From: Alistipes sp.
Lineage (GTDB): Bacteria; Bacteroidota; Bacteroidia; Bacteroidales; Rikenellaceae
NCBI GenBank assembly: GCA_017463615.1
Contig: JAFTOU010000016.1
Location: forward strand, 1-64,000
Length of the DNA: 64,000 nucleotides
Direction of reading: 5' to 3'
The position numbers and the translations under genes were made by a program. Shown piece after piece: positions 9,801-18,101 of the stretch (position 1 is the stretch's first letter; every line of letters starts with the position of its first letter). The notes under the pieces are model-generated. The model had not been told where the DNA came from, did no database searches, and saw only the letters and a program-made list of their open reading frames with translations.

Positions 9801-12271
9801 AAGCTCTCATCGCCACCCGCCTCCGTAACGCGAGCGATAAGGTTTGCCTGCAACATACCAGGGGCGCGCTCGGTCTTAGGAGGCACATAGTCGCACGAGT
9901 AGCGACCCAGCGAGTCAAGCGTAGCGGTAAACAGCGAATGCTTGGCGTGCGAGAAGGTATACAGAGGGTTGCTGAACTGATAGTTGCAATACTCCTCAAA
10001 TGGACGAGGGTTGCCAAACAGCGACATCTCCATGCTCGCCTTAAGGCCACTTGCCACGGGTCCTGTAAGCCAGTGCGACTCAATGCCAATAGTTGCCTCT
10101 GCATCGCTACAAAGCACCTGCGGGGCAGTAACCTTTATCTTGAGGCGGTTGGGCTTGATGGTCTCAATTCGCACGGTGTGGTGGAGGGTCTGACCGCCCA
10201 CCTTGAACTTAGCACACCAGCGACCAGTAGGCGCATTGTCCGAGGTCTTTGTGCGAAATGAGTAGATGCCGTTTGCATTCTCGGTAAGGGTAATGCTCTC
10301 ATATAGTTGCTCCTCGGGGGTGTAGAGCTCCATTGTCACAGGGTGATTCTTGGGCAGAGCTCGCTGCTTATCCTCAACGATGAGGGTCAAGTAGATATCA
10401 TCGCCAGGACGCCAAACGCCTCGCTCACCATAGATAAAGCCCTTAACGCCCTGAGGTATCTTCTTGCCACCCACATCAAAACGGCTGAGCGAGAGAAGAT
10501 GTGCACCATTGATTTTGAGGTAGGTTGTAGACACTCCATTCGTTGCCGTTACTACAAACGGCTCTCCGTCGGTCTTAAAGTCTGCAAAACCCTGCTCATT
10601 GGTATATGCAGAGCCAATCTCGCGCATCTGGTAGTTATATGCCGTAACACGAATGCCCGCAAGTGGCTTAGTGGTCATAATATCGGTTACGGCGCTCCAT
10701 AGCTGCTCCGTATCGGCACGCTTTACGACAATGCCCAGATTGGATGCCATAAGGTTGTACTCCGGCATACGGTCGGAGACCATATAGTAGCTATCCGCTG
10801 CCGGGTCGTCACTCTTCCTCCAGTTATAGCTCTCCCAATCGTAATCGGGTGCTTGACGGCTAATATAAGCACAATCGCAGTCCCACTTAGCTCTATCCGC
10901 CTTTGTCAAACCCGAGATAGACTCAAAATCTGCCGCTGCAGCGCGGTCGTAGAGCGAATAGGCCTTGCGGAAAGAGAGGCGGATATTGTAAATCGCCCCG
11001 CGCTCCTGCTTAAAGAGGTTCTTCAGGTCTATGGAGAAGTTCTGCCACTGGTGCAGATTGAGCGACTTATCCTGGTCAAGGCGCACAGTCTGCTTGAAGA
11101 TAAGACGCCCCACTCGTCTGAGGCGATACGACTCCTCAACCTCATTCTCCTGCAGGAAGGTCATCACATTGTCGGTATAAATCTTGACAACCTCCACATC
11201 CACAGCAGCAAGATTTACCGCGCGGAAGGGGAACTTGAGATTGCTACCATCAGGCAGAATAGTACCGCTAATAGGCACCTCAATAGCTGGCGCGATAACA
11301 GTCTGTTTGCACTGTACCTCAACCTCGCGAGGCAATCTTCTACCGTCATTTGCACGAATCAAATCTGAGAGGCGCAACAGCATAACTTTCAGTCCATTAT
11401 GGGGATAGAAGACCTTGACATTTGTACCGCTACGCACTATGCGCAAATCAGAGATGTTGTCAATCGTAATAAGGCCATCCAACTCCTGCTCTGTAGAGAG
11501 CGGAGCCGAGAACTCCAAATCGACAAATGGCTCAGAGGCATCATTGCGCTTTGCCGAGAGCAACTTGAACTCCGATAGACCGGGAACTACAACCTCCGCC
11601 TTTGCGACAGAAAACCACTCCTGAGGGTTGTATTTAATATGTAGTTTCCTATCCAACGCTGCCCTTTTTATACCGCTCAGCTTGAATGTGTAGCACATCT
11701 CATCCCCAGTAAATTGCAGGTCAGATATTGCGCCCTTATCATCGCAGGTCAAAAGCGTGCTATCCAAAGCCGCCTCGCTTGGCGGGGAGTTGAAAATAAT
11801 TCTACCCTCAACCACCACCTGCTCAACATTGTCGGGGTCTACAAATAGATTTATATCTGCAAACTTAGCCTCGCGGCGAGATACGGCAAAGCTAAAGGCA
11901 AAATCTCTCAGCGTATCAATACCCGTCAGGCGTGCCATATCTACCCTACACTCGTAGGTTTTGCCCTGCTTGAGCGAGCCAAAGTTAGGGATGTATTCAA
12001 TATACTTACCACCCTCCGCATAACGAGCCTCGCCACTAACAGATGGCCAGAAGCGAAAGACCTTATCAAGAGAGCGCAGCGTATCAATATGCGCACGCAG
12101 AGCCGCTGTCGTCTCTACGCAAATTCTACCTCCCATACCAATTCGTTCAGGGGTGTAAGCGGCAACCCATCGGGTAGCCTCCTGAGGCGTCATAGGCTCC
12201 GACGAGCCACAGGCGACAATACCCATCAGGGTCAGTGCCGCAATCCAAAGTTTGAGCAGATTTGTCTTCAT
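6821..12271 (-). CDS. Bacterial alpha-2-macroglobulin (YfhM-type) lipoprotein
   Basis: An 1816-residue lipoprotein with signal peptide and lipobox ending at C21 (GIVAC). It follows the bacterial alpha-2-macroglobulin plan: MG-type beta domains in the N-terminal 1100 residues, then an alpha-alpha toroid thioester domain and a C-terminal receptor-like domain. The thioester motif is intact as C1381-T-E-Q1384 in HYCTEQLS, so it should form the Cys-Gln thioester that traps proteases covalently. The bait region cannot be fixed by eye. It is co-transcribed with pbpC immediately downstream, the classic pairing for periplasmic protease defence. The product should be anchored to the inner or outer membrane. 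Confidence 0.9.
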   Translation of the reverse strand: MKTNLLKLWIAALTLMGIVACGSSEPMTPQEATRWVAAYTPERIGMGGRICVETTAALRAHIDTLRSLDKVFRFWPSVSGEARYAEGGKYIEYIPNFGSLKQGKTYECRVDMARLTGIDTLRDFAFSFAVSRREAKFADINLFVDPDNVEQVVVEGRIIFNSPPSEAALDSTLLTCDDKGAISDLQFTGDEMCYTFKLSGIKRAALDRKLHIKYNPQEWFSVAKAEVVVPGLSEFKLLSAKRNDASEPFVDLEFSAPLSTEQELDGLITIDNISDLRIVRSGTNVKVFYPHNGLKVMLLRLSDLIRANDGRRLPREVEVQCKQTVIAPAIEVPISGTILPDGSNLKFPFRAVNLAAVDVEVVKIYTDNVMTFLQENEVEESYRLRRVGRLIFKQTVRLDQDKSLNLHQWQNFSIDLKNLFKQERGAIYNIRLSFRKAYSLYDRAAAADFESISGLTKADRAKWDCDCAYISRQAPDYDWESYNWRKSDDPAADSYYMVSDRMPEYNLMASNLGIVVKRADTEQLWSAVTDIMTTKPLAGIRVTAYNYQMREIGSAYTNEQGFADFKTDGEPFVVTATNGVSTTYLKINGAHLLSLSRFDVGGKKIPQGVKGFIYGERGVWRPGDDIYLTLIVEDKQRALPKNHPVTMELYTPEEQLYESITLTENANGIYSFRTKTSDNAPTGRWCAKFKVGGQTLHHTVRIETIKPNRLKIKVTAPQVLCSDAEATIGIESHWLTGPVASGLKASMEMSLFGNPRPFEEYCNYQFSNPLYTFSHAKHSLFTATLDSLGRYSCDYVPPKTERAPGMLQANLIARVTEAGGDESLTSHSVRYSPYESYVGICLGESVYQTDCDIKFPIVTLDADGKRVDRELYYKIYRLDWSWWWEGSAADLSRYVQSTTAEIVKQGSLSTADGKAEVPFRVDYPSWGKYLVYVEDTVSGHATGGVVGVDWPDWRGHSGKSDPTAATMLSFSLDKRSYEVGEYAVVYLPKSAGGRALLSVENGSRVISRRWVETSAVKETAHRILVTRDMAPNFYIYATLLQPHAQTINDLPIRMYGVEAATVIDKQTILHPEIDVPAEIRPQQEFSVKVREQDGKPMSYTLAIVDEGLLDITAFKTPQPWAAMNRREALGVKTWDMYNDVIGAYGGKFTSILSIGGDEALRMAAGKEKRFNPVVKFLGPFTLNGGVKTHKITLPMYVGSVRVMVVAAKDGAYGSADKTVAVRSPLMLLTTLPRKLNCGDRVRMPINLFAMEDGVADVQVSVAADGPLSVVGGNTKRVTFSNPSEKLVDFDLRCDAVQQGRAKVVVTAVGGGQTATETIWIDVANPLPNIVKSESVELTAGEVRTLEWSKFSAGEAALTLATAPAIDFSGAFEFVESYSHYCTEQLSAQAMYMLYARQFLSADEQSRAERALPSLLKMISSRQLTSGGFAYWSGNREAHDWATSMVGEVMTEARRQGFVVSNQCYDRWREYQLSAARKYRHTTVEAADLQQAYRLYTLVLSGEQPTAQMNKLRESKSLSRQALIRLSATYSLMGRVDVAAKLMERVDAATAIDGSYATFWSPLRDEAMELESYVVMGERGKAAKLAHSVAAKFSATRCTTQELAFVSAAISRFASLNSGRANEIIVAEAENGERSIRDLHGVKSIELNTASGAVTVSNKGGESLYISLMTSRRPSADEKVAATSSGVSLAVSYTDMEGKPIAIENLAQGTEFMAVIEVKRGATSSPSMALTFAVPSGWEIWNERLVGGQSNRNATYTDVRDDSISWYFSADKYWLNRFTVRLRAAYVGEYMLPPTICEDMYDTECRAVTTNTKIKVE

Positions 12272-12612
12272 TTTTATACTTGTTTTAAGGTAGGCTCTAT
12301 AAATTAGGGCGAGGCAATTTGGGAGATTTTTTAGGCAGATTTTTCATCTCTTTTAAGGGCGCAATAGCCTATTGTAACCGCAAAAAGATGAAAAATATGG
12401 CAAAATAAGCCCCAAAGTGACCGCAATAGAATCTATCCAATAACGGAAATTACAATTTACTAATTTATAGAACATACCTTATTGTTTGCACAATCGTTCA
12501 AGTACAAATTTCCAAAAAATAAATCGTACAGCCGAGCATTTTTCGCCCGACTGTACGAAATCATTTTTAGGGTGTATGAAATCCTAATCAGTAAAACATT
12601 TCACTCCTCTTC
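12272..12612. other. 341-base intergenic region between the alpha-2-macroglobulin and L,D-transpeptidase genes
   Basis: No open frame here looks like a gene. It is AT-rich, contains a strong hairpin (listed separately) next to the L,D-transpeptidase stop, and must contain the promoter of the large alpha-2-macroglobulin gene. A weak -7-like box (TAATTTAT on the minus strand, just upstream of 12271) is the only candidate I see. Confidence 0.5.
12513..12558 (-). terminator. Rho-independent terminator of the 12613-18044 operon
   Basis: TCGTACAGCCGAGC and GCCCGACTGTACGA form a 13-14 base-pair stem (arms within 12524-12557) with an ATTTTTC loop. On the minus strand it is followed by ATTTATTTTTT, a good U-tract after the last gene of the operon. 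A shorter T-run on the plus strand could make it bidirectional. Confidence 0.7.
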
Positions 12613-13233
12613 TCAATTATACACCCACATTATGACGGGTTTTGTGGGGTTGTCAATAGCCCTGCTGCAAGAGTTGAATTTGCTAAATGGAACGGTGATG
12701 CAGCCCGCGCTGAATGCGGGCAAGAGGCGTTTGCCGCAGATGCTCAGCCCATTTGGAATTGGGAAGGGGAATATAGATACTGGCAGAGGAGTCTGGTGCA
12801 GCAGAATGTAGCGACTTCGCGCATTGCTATTACTGCTATCCAACCCATCCAATTCATAGGCCTTTGCTATGGGCATAATGTACATCTTTCGCTTCAGCCC
12901 AATCTTATAGTGTCCCAGCGAGGTGCATTTTGACTCGGGCACATTGCTAAAACTAGTCCCGCCAAACATCCTTGCCCCGCCATATCCCTGCGCGCAGATA
13001 CTGCTTGTAACCACCCTCTTTGCGCGAAAATCCCACACGAAAAACCGCGCTCTGCCAGAGTACAGACTGTAATCTACCAATATACCAACATCGGTATTAT
13101 AACCATTGCTCCTGCAATATTGCTCCAGCTCCGCCGCCTTCTGCTCAAGATTTCGCGGCGGGATATGACCAATCACATACGCAGTCACAACCACGAATGT
13201 AATAACAACTATAGCTTTTAGAGATATTTTCAT
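12613..13233 (-). CDS. Murein L,D-transpeptidase-like protein (YkuD_2 family)
   Basis: A 206-residue protein with an N-terminal membrane or signal segment (about 5-22, KAIVVITFVVVTAYVIG). The C-terminal half carries the L,D-transpeptidase hallmark: H146 in LLHQTPLP and the nucleophile C178 in SAGCITVP. The region KCTSLGHYKIG fits the strand pair that precedes the active site. Family members link peptidoglycan stems or attach proteins through a cysteine acyl-enzyme. It is the last gene of a minus-strand run and starts 3 bases after the previous stop. Short copies like this in Bacteroidetes are often of unknown substrate. Confidence 0.75.
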   Translation of the reverse strand: MKISLKAIVVITFVVVTAYVIGHIPPRNLEQKAAELEQYCRSNGYNTDVGILVDYSLYSGRARFFVWDFRAKRVVTSSICAQGYGGARMFGGTSFSNVPESKCTSLGHYKIGLKRKMYIMPIAKAYELDGLDSSNSNARSRYILLHQTPLPVSIFPFPIPNGLSICGKRLLPAFSAGCITVPFSKFNSCSRAIDNPTKPVIMWVYN

Positions 13234-13236
13234 AGT

Positions 13237-13830
13237 CTACGCTCTTAATCTAATCAACAATTTTCTACGACACCTTCTAAATAACTTTATCAATATAAGC
13301 AGTAGTATTGCCACCAAGCCACCATCGCCAAATGTAATGTTTATAATAGAGGCTGTTTTGAACAACGGATAGTTGCGTAACCACTGCTTCGGGACATCAA
13401 ATGGACGGTCCGCTATATGCCAATAGAGAGGGTCCGGGAGTTCAATATTAAAATAGTAGTATATCCCCGCTGATATGATTATTACAGCCGTCAGCACCCA
13501 ATACCACCAACGCTCGTTCTCCAGCAACTTATACAGCGCTATCATCGCCCACACCACTGTAAGTAGTATAGAAACAGGTGGACAGACGAATGCAACAACA
13601 AGTTCAATAAAAAGCATAGCAACCAGCAGACCAATGATGCCTATATACTTCAGCACCTCAATAAATATCTCCCATTTACTCCAACGCTTCTTGAAAATTC
13701 CAATCGGAAGATTTCGCCTCCCATACCTCTCTGGCCGACCAAATCTCCGCTGAAAAAACCTACATATAACCTCAAAACAAGCAGCCCAGAGAATAACTCC
13801 CCACGCAGCACTCAATGTATCGCCTAACAT
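13237..13830 (-). CDS. Multi-pass membrane protein of unknown function
   Basis: A 197-residue protein with roughly five hydrophobic segments: the N-terminus (about 5-22), two in the centre (about 60-95), one near YWVLTAVIIISAGIYYYF (about 110-128) and a C-terminal GLVAILLLILIKLF helix followed by a basic tail (RRCRRKLLIRLRA). The tail suggests that the C-terminus is cytoplasmic. I recognise no family. It sits 16 bases downstream of the HAD gene and 3 bases upstream of the L,D-transpeptidase gene, so it is probably co-transcribed. Confidence 0.6.
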   Translation of the reverse strand: MLGDTLSAAWGVILWAACFEVICRFFQRRFGRPERYGRRNLPIGIFKKRWSKWEIFIEVLKYIGIIGLLVAMLFIELVVAFVCPPVSILLTVVWAMIALYKLLENERWWYWVLTAVIIISAGIYYYFNIELPDPLYWHIADRPFDVPKQWLRNYPLFKTASIINITFGDGGLVAILLLILIKLFRRCRRKLLIRLRA

Positions 13831-13846
13831 ATTATTGTATATATTG

Positions 13847-14338
13847 TCACTTACTCAAGATATCTATTGCTTGCATAGCGTCACTAACCGAAAGTCCTCG
13901 TCCTCCATATATTGTAACAAGATTGTGATGCTGGTTGGACTCAAACTGACGATGTGACATATCATCTAAGATTACATATCTGCCACTAAATTTGTGCTTT
14001 GATATCCACTCATCTATCTCTATACCTCTATAGATGCTTATCTGTTTTGTCACCCCGACAATTTCGCCAGGCATATTGCGAGCATTCCACATCCGAATCA
14101 ACTGCCACAGAGATAAATAACCCCGCCACGAAGATGTTATCACAATCTTTGCATCTGTAGCGTCAATAATCTCTTTTAAGTTATTAACACATTCTGGATG
14201 AAATTCTCTGCCGTAGCGATCTCTCCGCCACTCCCAAGTCCCATTATCAGGCACTAACACTCCATCAAAATCAAGAAATATAACCCGATTATATGAGCGA
14301 GAAACGATTGCTTTAATATATTGGATAAGCGATTTCAT
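13847..14338 (-). CDS. HAD-superfamily protein (Swiss-army-knife RNA-repair-like HAD)
   Basis: A 163-residue single-domain HAD hydrolase. Motif I is FLDFDGVLV with D23 and D25, motif II is VITSSWR and motif IV is YVILDD. The order DFDGVL...HPECV...ITSSWR is characteristic of the small HAD_SAK group, named after domains found beside RNA-repair enzymes, which may act as polynucleotide or nucleotide phosphatases. There is no signal peptide. It lies 14 bases downstream of an acidic unknown gene and four genes from an ADP-ribosylglycohydrolase, so removing a phosphate left by ADP-ribose or RNA-end chemistry is conceivable, but this is speculation. Confidence 0.7.
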   Translation of the reverse strand: MKSLIQYIKAIVSRSYNRVIFLDFDGVLVPDNGTWEWRRDRYGREFHPECVNNLKEIIDATDAKIVITSSWRGYLSLWQLIRMWNARNMPGEIVGVTKQISIYRGIEIDEWISKHKFSGRYVILDDMSHRQFESNQHHNLVTIYGGRGLSVSDAMQAIDILSK

Positions 14339-14352
14339 TTTCTACATCCTAA

Positions 14353-14892
14353 TTATTCTTGAGTAGGCTCTTCTCTCAATGCCGCCACTTCCCGAGCAGA
14401 CAACTCTTTCGCATATTTACGAGCATAAATATCCTCAGAAGAGTTTAGATATTTTCTTCTATTCAAATCATCAAAATCGTCATCGCTCGTATCGTAATAG
14501 GGGTCAAGGTTGGGTATCTCCTCATACAGGTATGAGAAATCCTCGGTATGGTTTGAAAGCGAGTCTGTGCAATCAAGCTCATCAAATTCGCGGGCAAAAT
14601 CAAGAATATCATCACACTCGCATCGTTTTATCAGATATGAATAATGCCCATCTTCAAAAACATCCGAGAACTCAATTGTTTGTTTACCACACTTGCCACC
14701 ACCCTTTGCAAAGTATATATTAAAAAAGTAGTCTACATTCCCATATTCATCATACAGGAAGTTAAACGAGATACTTCCATCCTCTTTAGAGCACATCTCC
14801 TCACTAAGATGCATCCCGCGACATTGCAGGTATCTCACAACCCGTTCAAAAGTCAGTTCGGTAAAAATCTTTCTATCGGTCATGGTTTGCAT
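14353..14892 (-). CDS. Acidic protein of unknown function
   Basis: A 179-residue soluble protein with no signal peptide. It is rich in Asp and Glu, with runs such as YYDTSDDDFDDLN near the C-terminus, and has one CECDD-like cluster in the middle (KRCECDDIL). ATG is possible at 14892 or 14883 (MTDRKIF). The N-terminal FTELTFERVVRYLQCRG looks like an ordinary helical start. I do not recognise it. Its size and charge resemble immunity or anti-toxin-type proteins, but no partner toxin is visible. Confidence 0.55.
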   Translation of the reverse strand: MQTMTDRKIFTELTFERVVRYLQCRGMHLSEEMCSKEDGSISFNFLYDEYGNVDYFFNIYFAKGGGKCGKQTIEFSDVFEDGHYSYLIKRCECDDILDFAREFDELDCTDSLSNHTEDFSYLYEEIPNLDPYYDTSDDDFDDLNRRKYLNSSEDIYARKYAKELSAREVAALREEPTQE

Positions 14893-14927
14893 AGATCAAT
14901 ATCATCCATCAATTTATTAGACAGCGT

Positions 14928-15347
14928 TTAGTCAGATAGAGTAAAGGCGCCCACTATCTCAACTTGCCTTCTAACCAAAGCGTCCGTACTGGTTATGCCC
15001 CAAACAGCTAACGGTTGGAGAGAGCTATCGGTGGGATAAAAAGCCTCAAGTACCTTGCGCACATTGCTAATTCTCGGGAAAGCGCCTTTCGGAACGAGGA
15101 TATTGAGAACAATGCCCTGATAACCGCGTTTACTGTACTGCTCCAGCTCGCTGCGAATTTGCTCAATTAGCGCCTTGCTAAATCCCATATTAGAGTGGTA
15201 CTTAAAGCCATAATAAGTAGATGCGCCTGCCGTTACGGAGTCGAAATCGGCCATATCCATAGGCACTACTTGATAGACAGGGGTATTATCTGCGGAAACA
15301 GAGTTTACGAACTGTTCGCGCGAAAGTTTTTGGTCTGTAATAATCAT
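14928..15347 (-). CDS. Small protein resembling a free-standing FtsZ C-terminal domain
   Basis: A 139-residue protein with no membrane segment. From about residue 30 the pattern follows the FtsZ C-terminal (activation) domain: DMADFDSVTAGA for the first helix, then FSKALIEQIRSEL, then GYQGIVLNILVPKG in place of the GAKGVLVNITGG strand, then ISNVRKVLEAFYP, and finally LAVWGITSTDALVRRQ and VEIVGAF for the last strands. There is no GTP-binding domain, so it cannot polymerise like FtsZ by itself. This is pattern reading without an alignment. The next gene upstream is an ADP-ribosylglycohydrolase, 21 bases away. It might be a regulator or decoy, but the function is unknown. Confidence 0.45.
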   Translation of the reverse strand: MIITDQKLSREQFVNSVSADNTPVYQVVPMDMADFDSVTAGASTYYGFKYHSNMGFSKALIEQIRSELEQYSKRGYQGIVLNILVPKGAFPRISNVRKVLEAFYPTDSSLQPLAVWGITSTDALVRRQVEIVGAFTLSD

Positions 15348-15368
15348 AATTTCTCAGGTTGAAGTTTT

Positions 15369-16244
15369 TTATAATGTTCTTTTGTCAAAACGGTTGATAA
15401 TATCTATCATATCATCGGGGAGGCATTTTACAGTCTGCTCTATCATCCAGTCGGGGATGCCATAGTAGGCAGCGGCAATGCCACCCGTCATACAAGCAAT
15501 AGTATCACTATCGCCACCCAATGATATTGCCAAGCGAATGGCTGACTCATAGTCAGTACTCTCCAAGAAGGCAATTATTGCCTCGGGGCAAGAACCTTGG
15601 CAAGTTTCGTTAAACTCGTAGGTCGGGCGTATATCCGCGCAAGTACGGCTCAAATTGTACCCAAAGTTCTGCTCAATGTAGCTCTTAATCTCCTCCTTTG
15701 AAGCGTTCTGCCGAGCGAGAAATATTGCAGCAGCAATAGCCTGTGCGCCCTTGATACCTTCGGGGTGGTTATGTGTCACTTCTGCCGACTGTTTGGCAAG
15801 GTTGAGGGCCTCATCTAACGACTTTGCAAAATATCCGCAAGGGCTAACACGCATACCCGCTCCATTACCAAAGGAGTTATATGGCGGCAGCTCATTCTTA
15901 TCAAAGAGCCAGCGGTAAAACATTCCGCCATAGCCACGATTTGGATACGCCTGCCCCCAATCGCGCATCGTTTTTACTGGCGACACTCCGCTCAGCAACC
16001 AATCGGCAATAGCGATGGTCATAACTGTATCATCCGTAAAGTTACTCCCTCTGACAAACATCTGAAAATCGGTATGCTTCACATTGCAAAACTCATAAAA
16101 TGAGCCTACAACATCGCCTATAATCGCACCCAGAATACCATCTTCGCTCACGGTCGTCGTCTGCGAAAGGTGCTCGCGTCTACTCTTGGGCAGGGATAGT
16201 TCTTGCTCCTTTCCACCAAAAAGTCTTTGCAATATATTTCTCAT
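15369..16244 (-). CDS. ADP-ribosylglycohydrolase family protein
   Basis: A 291-residue enzyme of the ARH/DraG family. The metal-binding motifs are clear: ILGAIIGDVVGS, then FTDDTVMTIAI (the TDDT motif), and SLGGDSDTIACMTGGIAAAYYG near the C-terminus (the second metal site, GGDSDT). The GNGAGMRVSP and THNHPEGIKGAQA segments fit the substrate pocket. It should cleave ADP-ribose from arginine, serine or other acceptors, or from small metabolites. The chosen start at 16244 lies one base after the upstream stop; an upstream in-frame ATG at 16298 would overlap that gene by 53 bases and add a nondescript extension. Confidence 0.85.
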   Translation of the reverse strand: MRNILQRLFGGKEQELSLPKSRREHLSQTTTVSEDGILGAIIGDVVGSFYEFCNVKHTDFQMFVRGSNFTDDTVMTIAIADWLLSGVSPVKTMRDWGQAYPNRGYGGMFYRWLFDKNELPPYNSFGNGAGMRVSPCGYFAKSLDEALNLAKQSAEVTHNHPEGIKGAQAIAAAIFLARQNASKEEIKSYIEQNFGYNLSRTCADIRPTYEFNETCQGSCPEAIIAFLESTDYESAIRLAISLGGDSDTIACMTGGIAAAYYGIPDWMIEQTVKCLPDDMIDIINRFDKRTL

Positions 16245-16245
16245 T

Positions 16246-17340
16246 TTAACTCTCCGTTGAGGTTCTATTATTGCTTGAAGAGGCAAAAATTTGCTCATTG
16301 TTGCTGATAACCCACTCTATAAACTGGTCCAGGCTATCAGATGGTGCCTCGCCGTGGTTTATGTGGCGATTATCTGCAACGCCACCGTAGAACCATCTAT
16401 TATCAGCAGCCATCTCTAAGGTGTAGTAGTTACTCTCTTTGGTTGTCCTATTGAGGACTACTGCGCCATATTTTGCCTCGGGGACAACCTGTGGCGCTGG
16501 GAATTGGTACACGATAAGTTTATAGTCCCCATAGTTATCCACCCTGATGATTCTAAACGCCTCGGCCCACAACTGCGCCAATGTCCTATTTGTCATAGCC
16601 CTTGCAAAAGACTGGCTTATGTACGCCTCATCGGTCAGTGCTTCCATAGGTAGTTCACCCTCTTTTACCGCTTTAAGCAGGTCTGAGAGCCATCTATACT
16701 CTGGAACGCAGAAATTCTGAGTCATATTATATTGTTGCTCAAAATCATTATAGGCATCCCAAAAATTCAGGACAGCCAACCCCAAGTCATTCATATACTC
16801 GTTAAATAGCTCCTGCAACTCTATCTCATAATGGCACAAGACAGATATTCGCATATCTAAACGATACCCACCATTCTCTATCTCCGTGACGCTAAACTTT
16901 GCCATAGTCGCAGAGTTAGAGCAATGCTGCGCTGCCTTCTCTAATAGTTCAATATTCTTATCATCCCCCGTCCATTCACAGCCGAGCTGCAACCTACCGG
17001 CAAAGTATGATAATCTATAAAATATGCCATCCACCTTGATACATATCCAGCCACCTCTATCCTCCTCTATAGAGTATCCCTTAGCCTTGATAATATCTAT
17101 AACAGCCTCTCTTGTAAGGCGTTTCGGCACAACATCCTCCTTGGTTATCTTGTAGTGCATAAAGGTCATTACAGGTATCATCGCCACGATAATACCTACA
17201 ATAATTATTTTGGAATCAGTCTCTGTCGTTCTCCAGCCGATAATCGCCATCAGACACAGAAGCACAAACAGAACCAAGAGGATGTAAAGGCCCTGCTTGT
17301 AAACCATCTTAACACCCTGCTGCATATTTTTATCACTCAT
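16246..17340 (-). CDS. Membrane-anchored protein with YbjN/secretion-chaperone-like region
   Basis: A 364-residue protein with two N-terminal transmembrane helices (about 16-34 and 45-62), followed by a soluble cytoplasmic part. Residues 78-205 (REAVIDIIKAKGYSIEEDRG onward) read like the alternating strands of YbjN or type III chaperone-like domains. The C-terminal third (about 260-350) has its own folded look but no motif I know. It is translationally adjacent to the ADP-ribosylglycohydrolase (one base apart) and 2 bases after the upstream membrane protein gene. The function is unknown. Confidence 0.55.
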   Translation of the reverse strand: MSDKNMQQGVKMVYKQGLYILLVLFVLLCLMAIIGWRTTETDSKIIIVGIIVAMIPVMTFMHYKITKEDVVPKRLTREAVIDIIKAKGYSIEEDRGGWICIKVDGIFYRLSYFAGRLQLGCEWTGDDKNIELLEKAAQHCSNSATMAKFSVTEIENGGYRLDMRISVLCHYEIELQELFNEYMNDLGLAVLNFWDAYNDFEQQYNMTQNFCVPEYRWLSDLLKAVKEGELPMEALTDEAYISQSFARAMTNRTLAQLWAEAFRIIRVDNYGDYKLIVYQFPAPQVVPEAKYGAVVLNRTTKESNYYTLEMAADNRWFYGGVADNRHINHGEAPSDSLDQFIEWVISNNEQIFASSSNNRTSTES

Positions 17341-17342
17341 AC

Positions 17343-18044
17343 TTACTCCTCCATTGTTTGATATTTATGGTCCAGATACCGCCTGCATAGCCTATAGAGC
17401 CACGAGTCGTTTGCGCTTCCCACTCTGTAATAGTAGTCCTCGTACCAGAATTTAGGATTGGAGACATAGAGTGTATCAACGCCATGTTCACTATTTACAA
17501 TGAGTCGTCTTGCATACTTATCGCTCGCTGGGAGTTGATCACAAACAATATAGCCCTCCTCGCTATTGACTGCAAGGTAGTTCAACTTGTAACCTATCAT
17601 GTTAGGTGCGGCTGCGGTAAATGTAAGCAGCAGCAACGAGGCAAAAAGGTAGTTACGCGCAGCTGGCGACGAACTATCCTTCGGAGTGCAAAGACAACGA
17701 AGCAACGAGGCGGCAAGCACAAAGAGCACCAAGATTGCCGTGTAAACCATCAGAAACTCCTTGTAAGGATAGTAATCTAAGTCTAACAGCTCCGTAATAA
17801 TATCAAACTTAAAGAACATCCAATACAAACTGTATAGAGTTATTACCGTCCCGAAATATACCTGCCGCACCTTTGACGACAGATGCCTAATATTTACCCA
17901 CGCAATAGCTATCGCCGCCACAGCGTGCAAAACAATACAGAGATTTGAATATGCCGGCAAGAGCTGGAAGATACCCCAGCACGCCACCAAGCTCCCCACA
18001 ACCCACAGCAGGTTGCGTAGTGTAGTTTTTGTTTTTGGTGTCAT
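17343..18044 (-). CDS. Membrane protein of unknown function, first gene of its operon
   Basis: A 233-residue protein with about five hydrophobic helices in residues 10-150 and a C-terminal soluble segment (about 160-233) containing an aromatic-rich YEDYYYRVG. It has no family I recognise. It is first in a minus-strand series of eight closely spaced genes reaching 12613, with a promoter matching the Bacteroidetes consensus directly upstream. Confidence 0.55.
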   Translation of the reverse strand: MTPKTKTTLRNLLWVVGSLVACWGIFQLLPAYSNLCIVLHAVAAIAIAWVNIRHLSSKVRQVYFGTVITLYSLYWMFFKFDIITELLDLDYYPYKEFLMVYTAILVLFVLAASLLRCLCTPKDSSSPAARNYLFASLLLLTFTAAAPNMIGYKLNYLAVNSEEGYIVCDQLPASDKYARRLIVNSEHGVDTLYVSNPKFWYEDYYYRVGSANDSWLYRLCRRYLDHKYQTMEE

Positions 18045-18069
18045 ATTTTTGTGTGATTTTTCGCTCCTA

Positions 18070-18101
18070 CAAAGTTAGATAATGTTTTTGCAATGCACAA
18101 G
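18070..18101 (-). promoter_or_regulatory. Bacteroidetes-type promoter for the 18044-12613 operon
   Basis: On the minus strand a perfect -7 box TAACTTTG (plus-strand positions 18070-18077) lies 20 bases downstream of CTTG/TTGT at 18098-18101, a partial -33 TTTG. Transcription would start near 18063, about 20 bases before the ATG at 18044. The upstream edge touches a long palindrome. Confidence 0.6.

Noticed and set aside
9404-10261. Long plus-strand frames opposite the alpha-2-macroglobulin gene
   Set aside because: Several such frames occur by chance under a 5.4 kb gene; none has a start context or recognisable motif.
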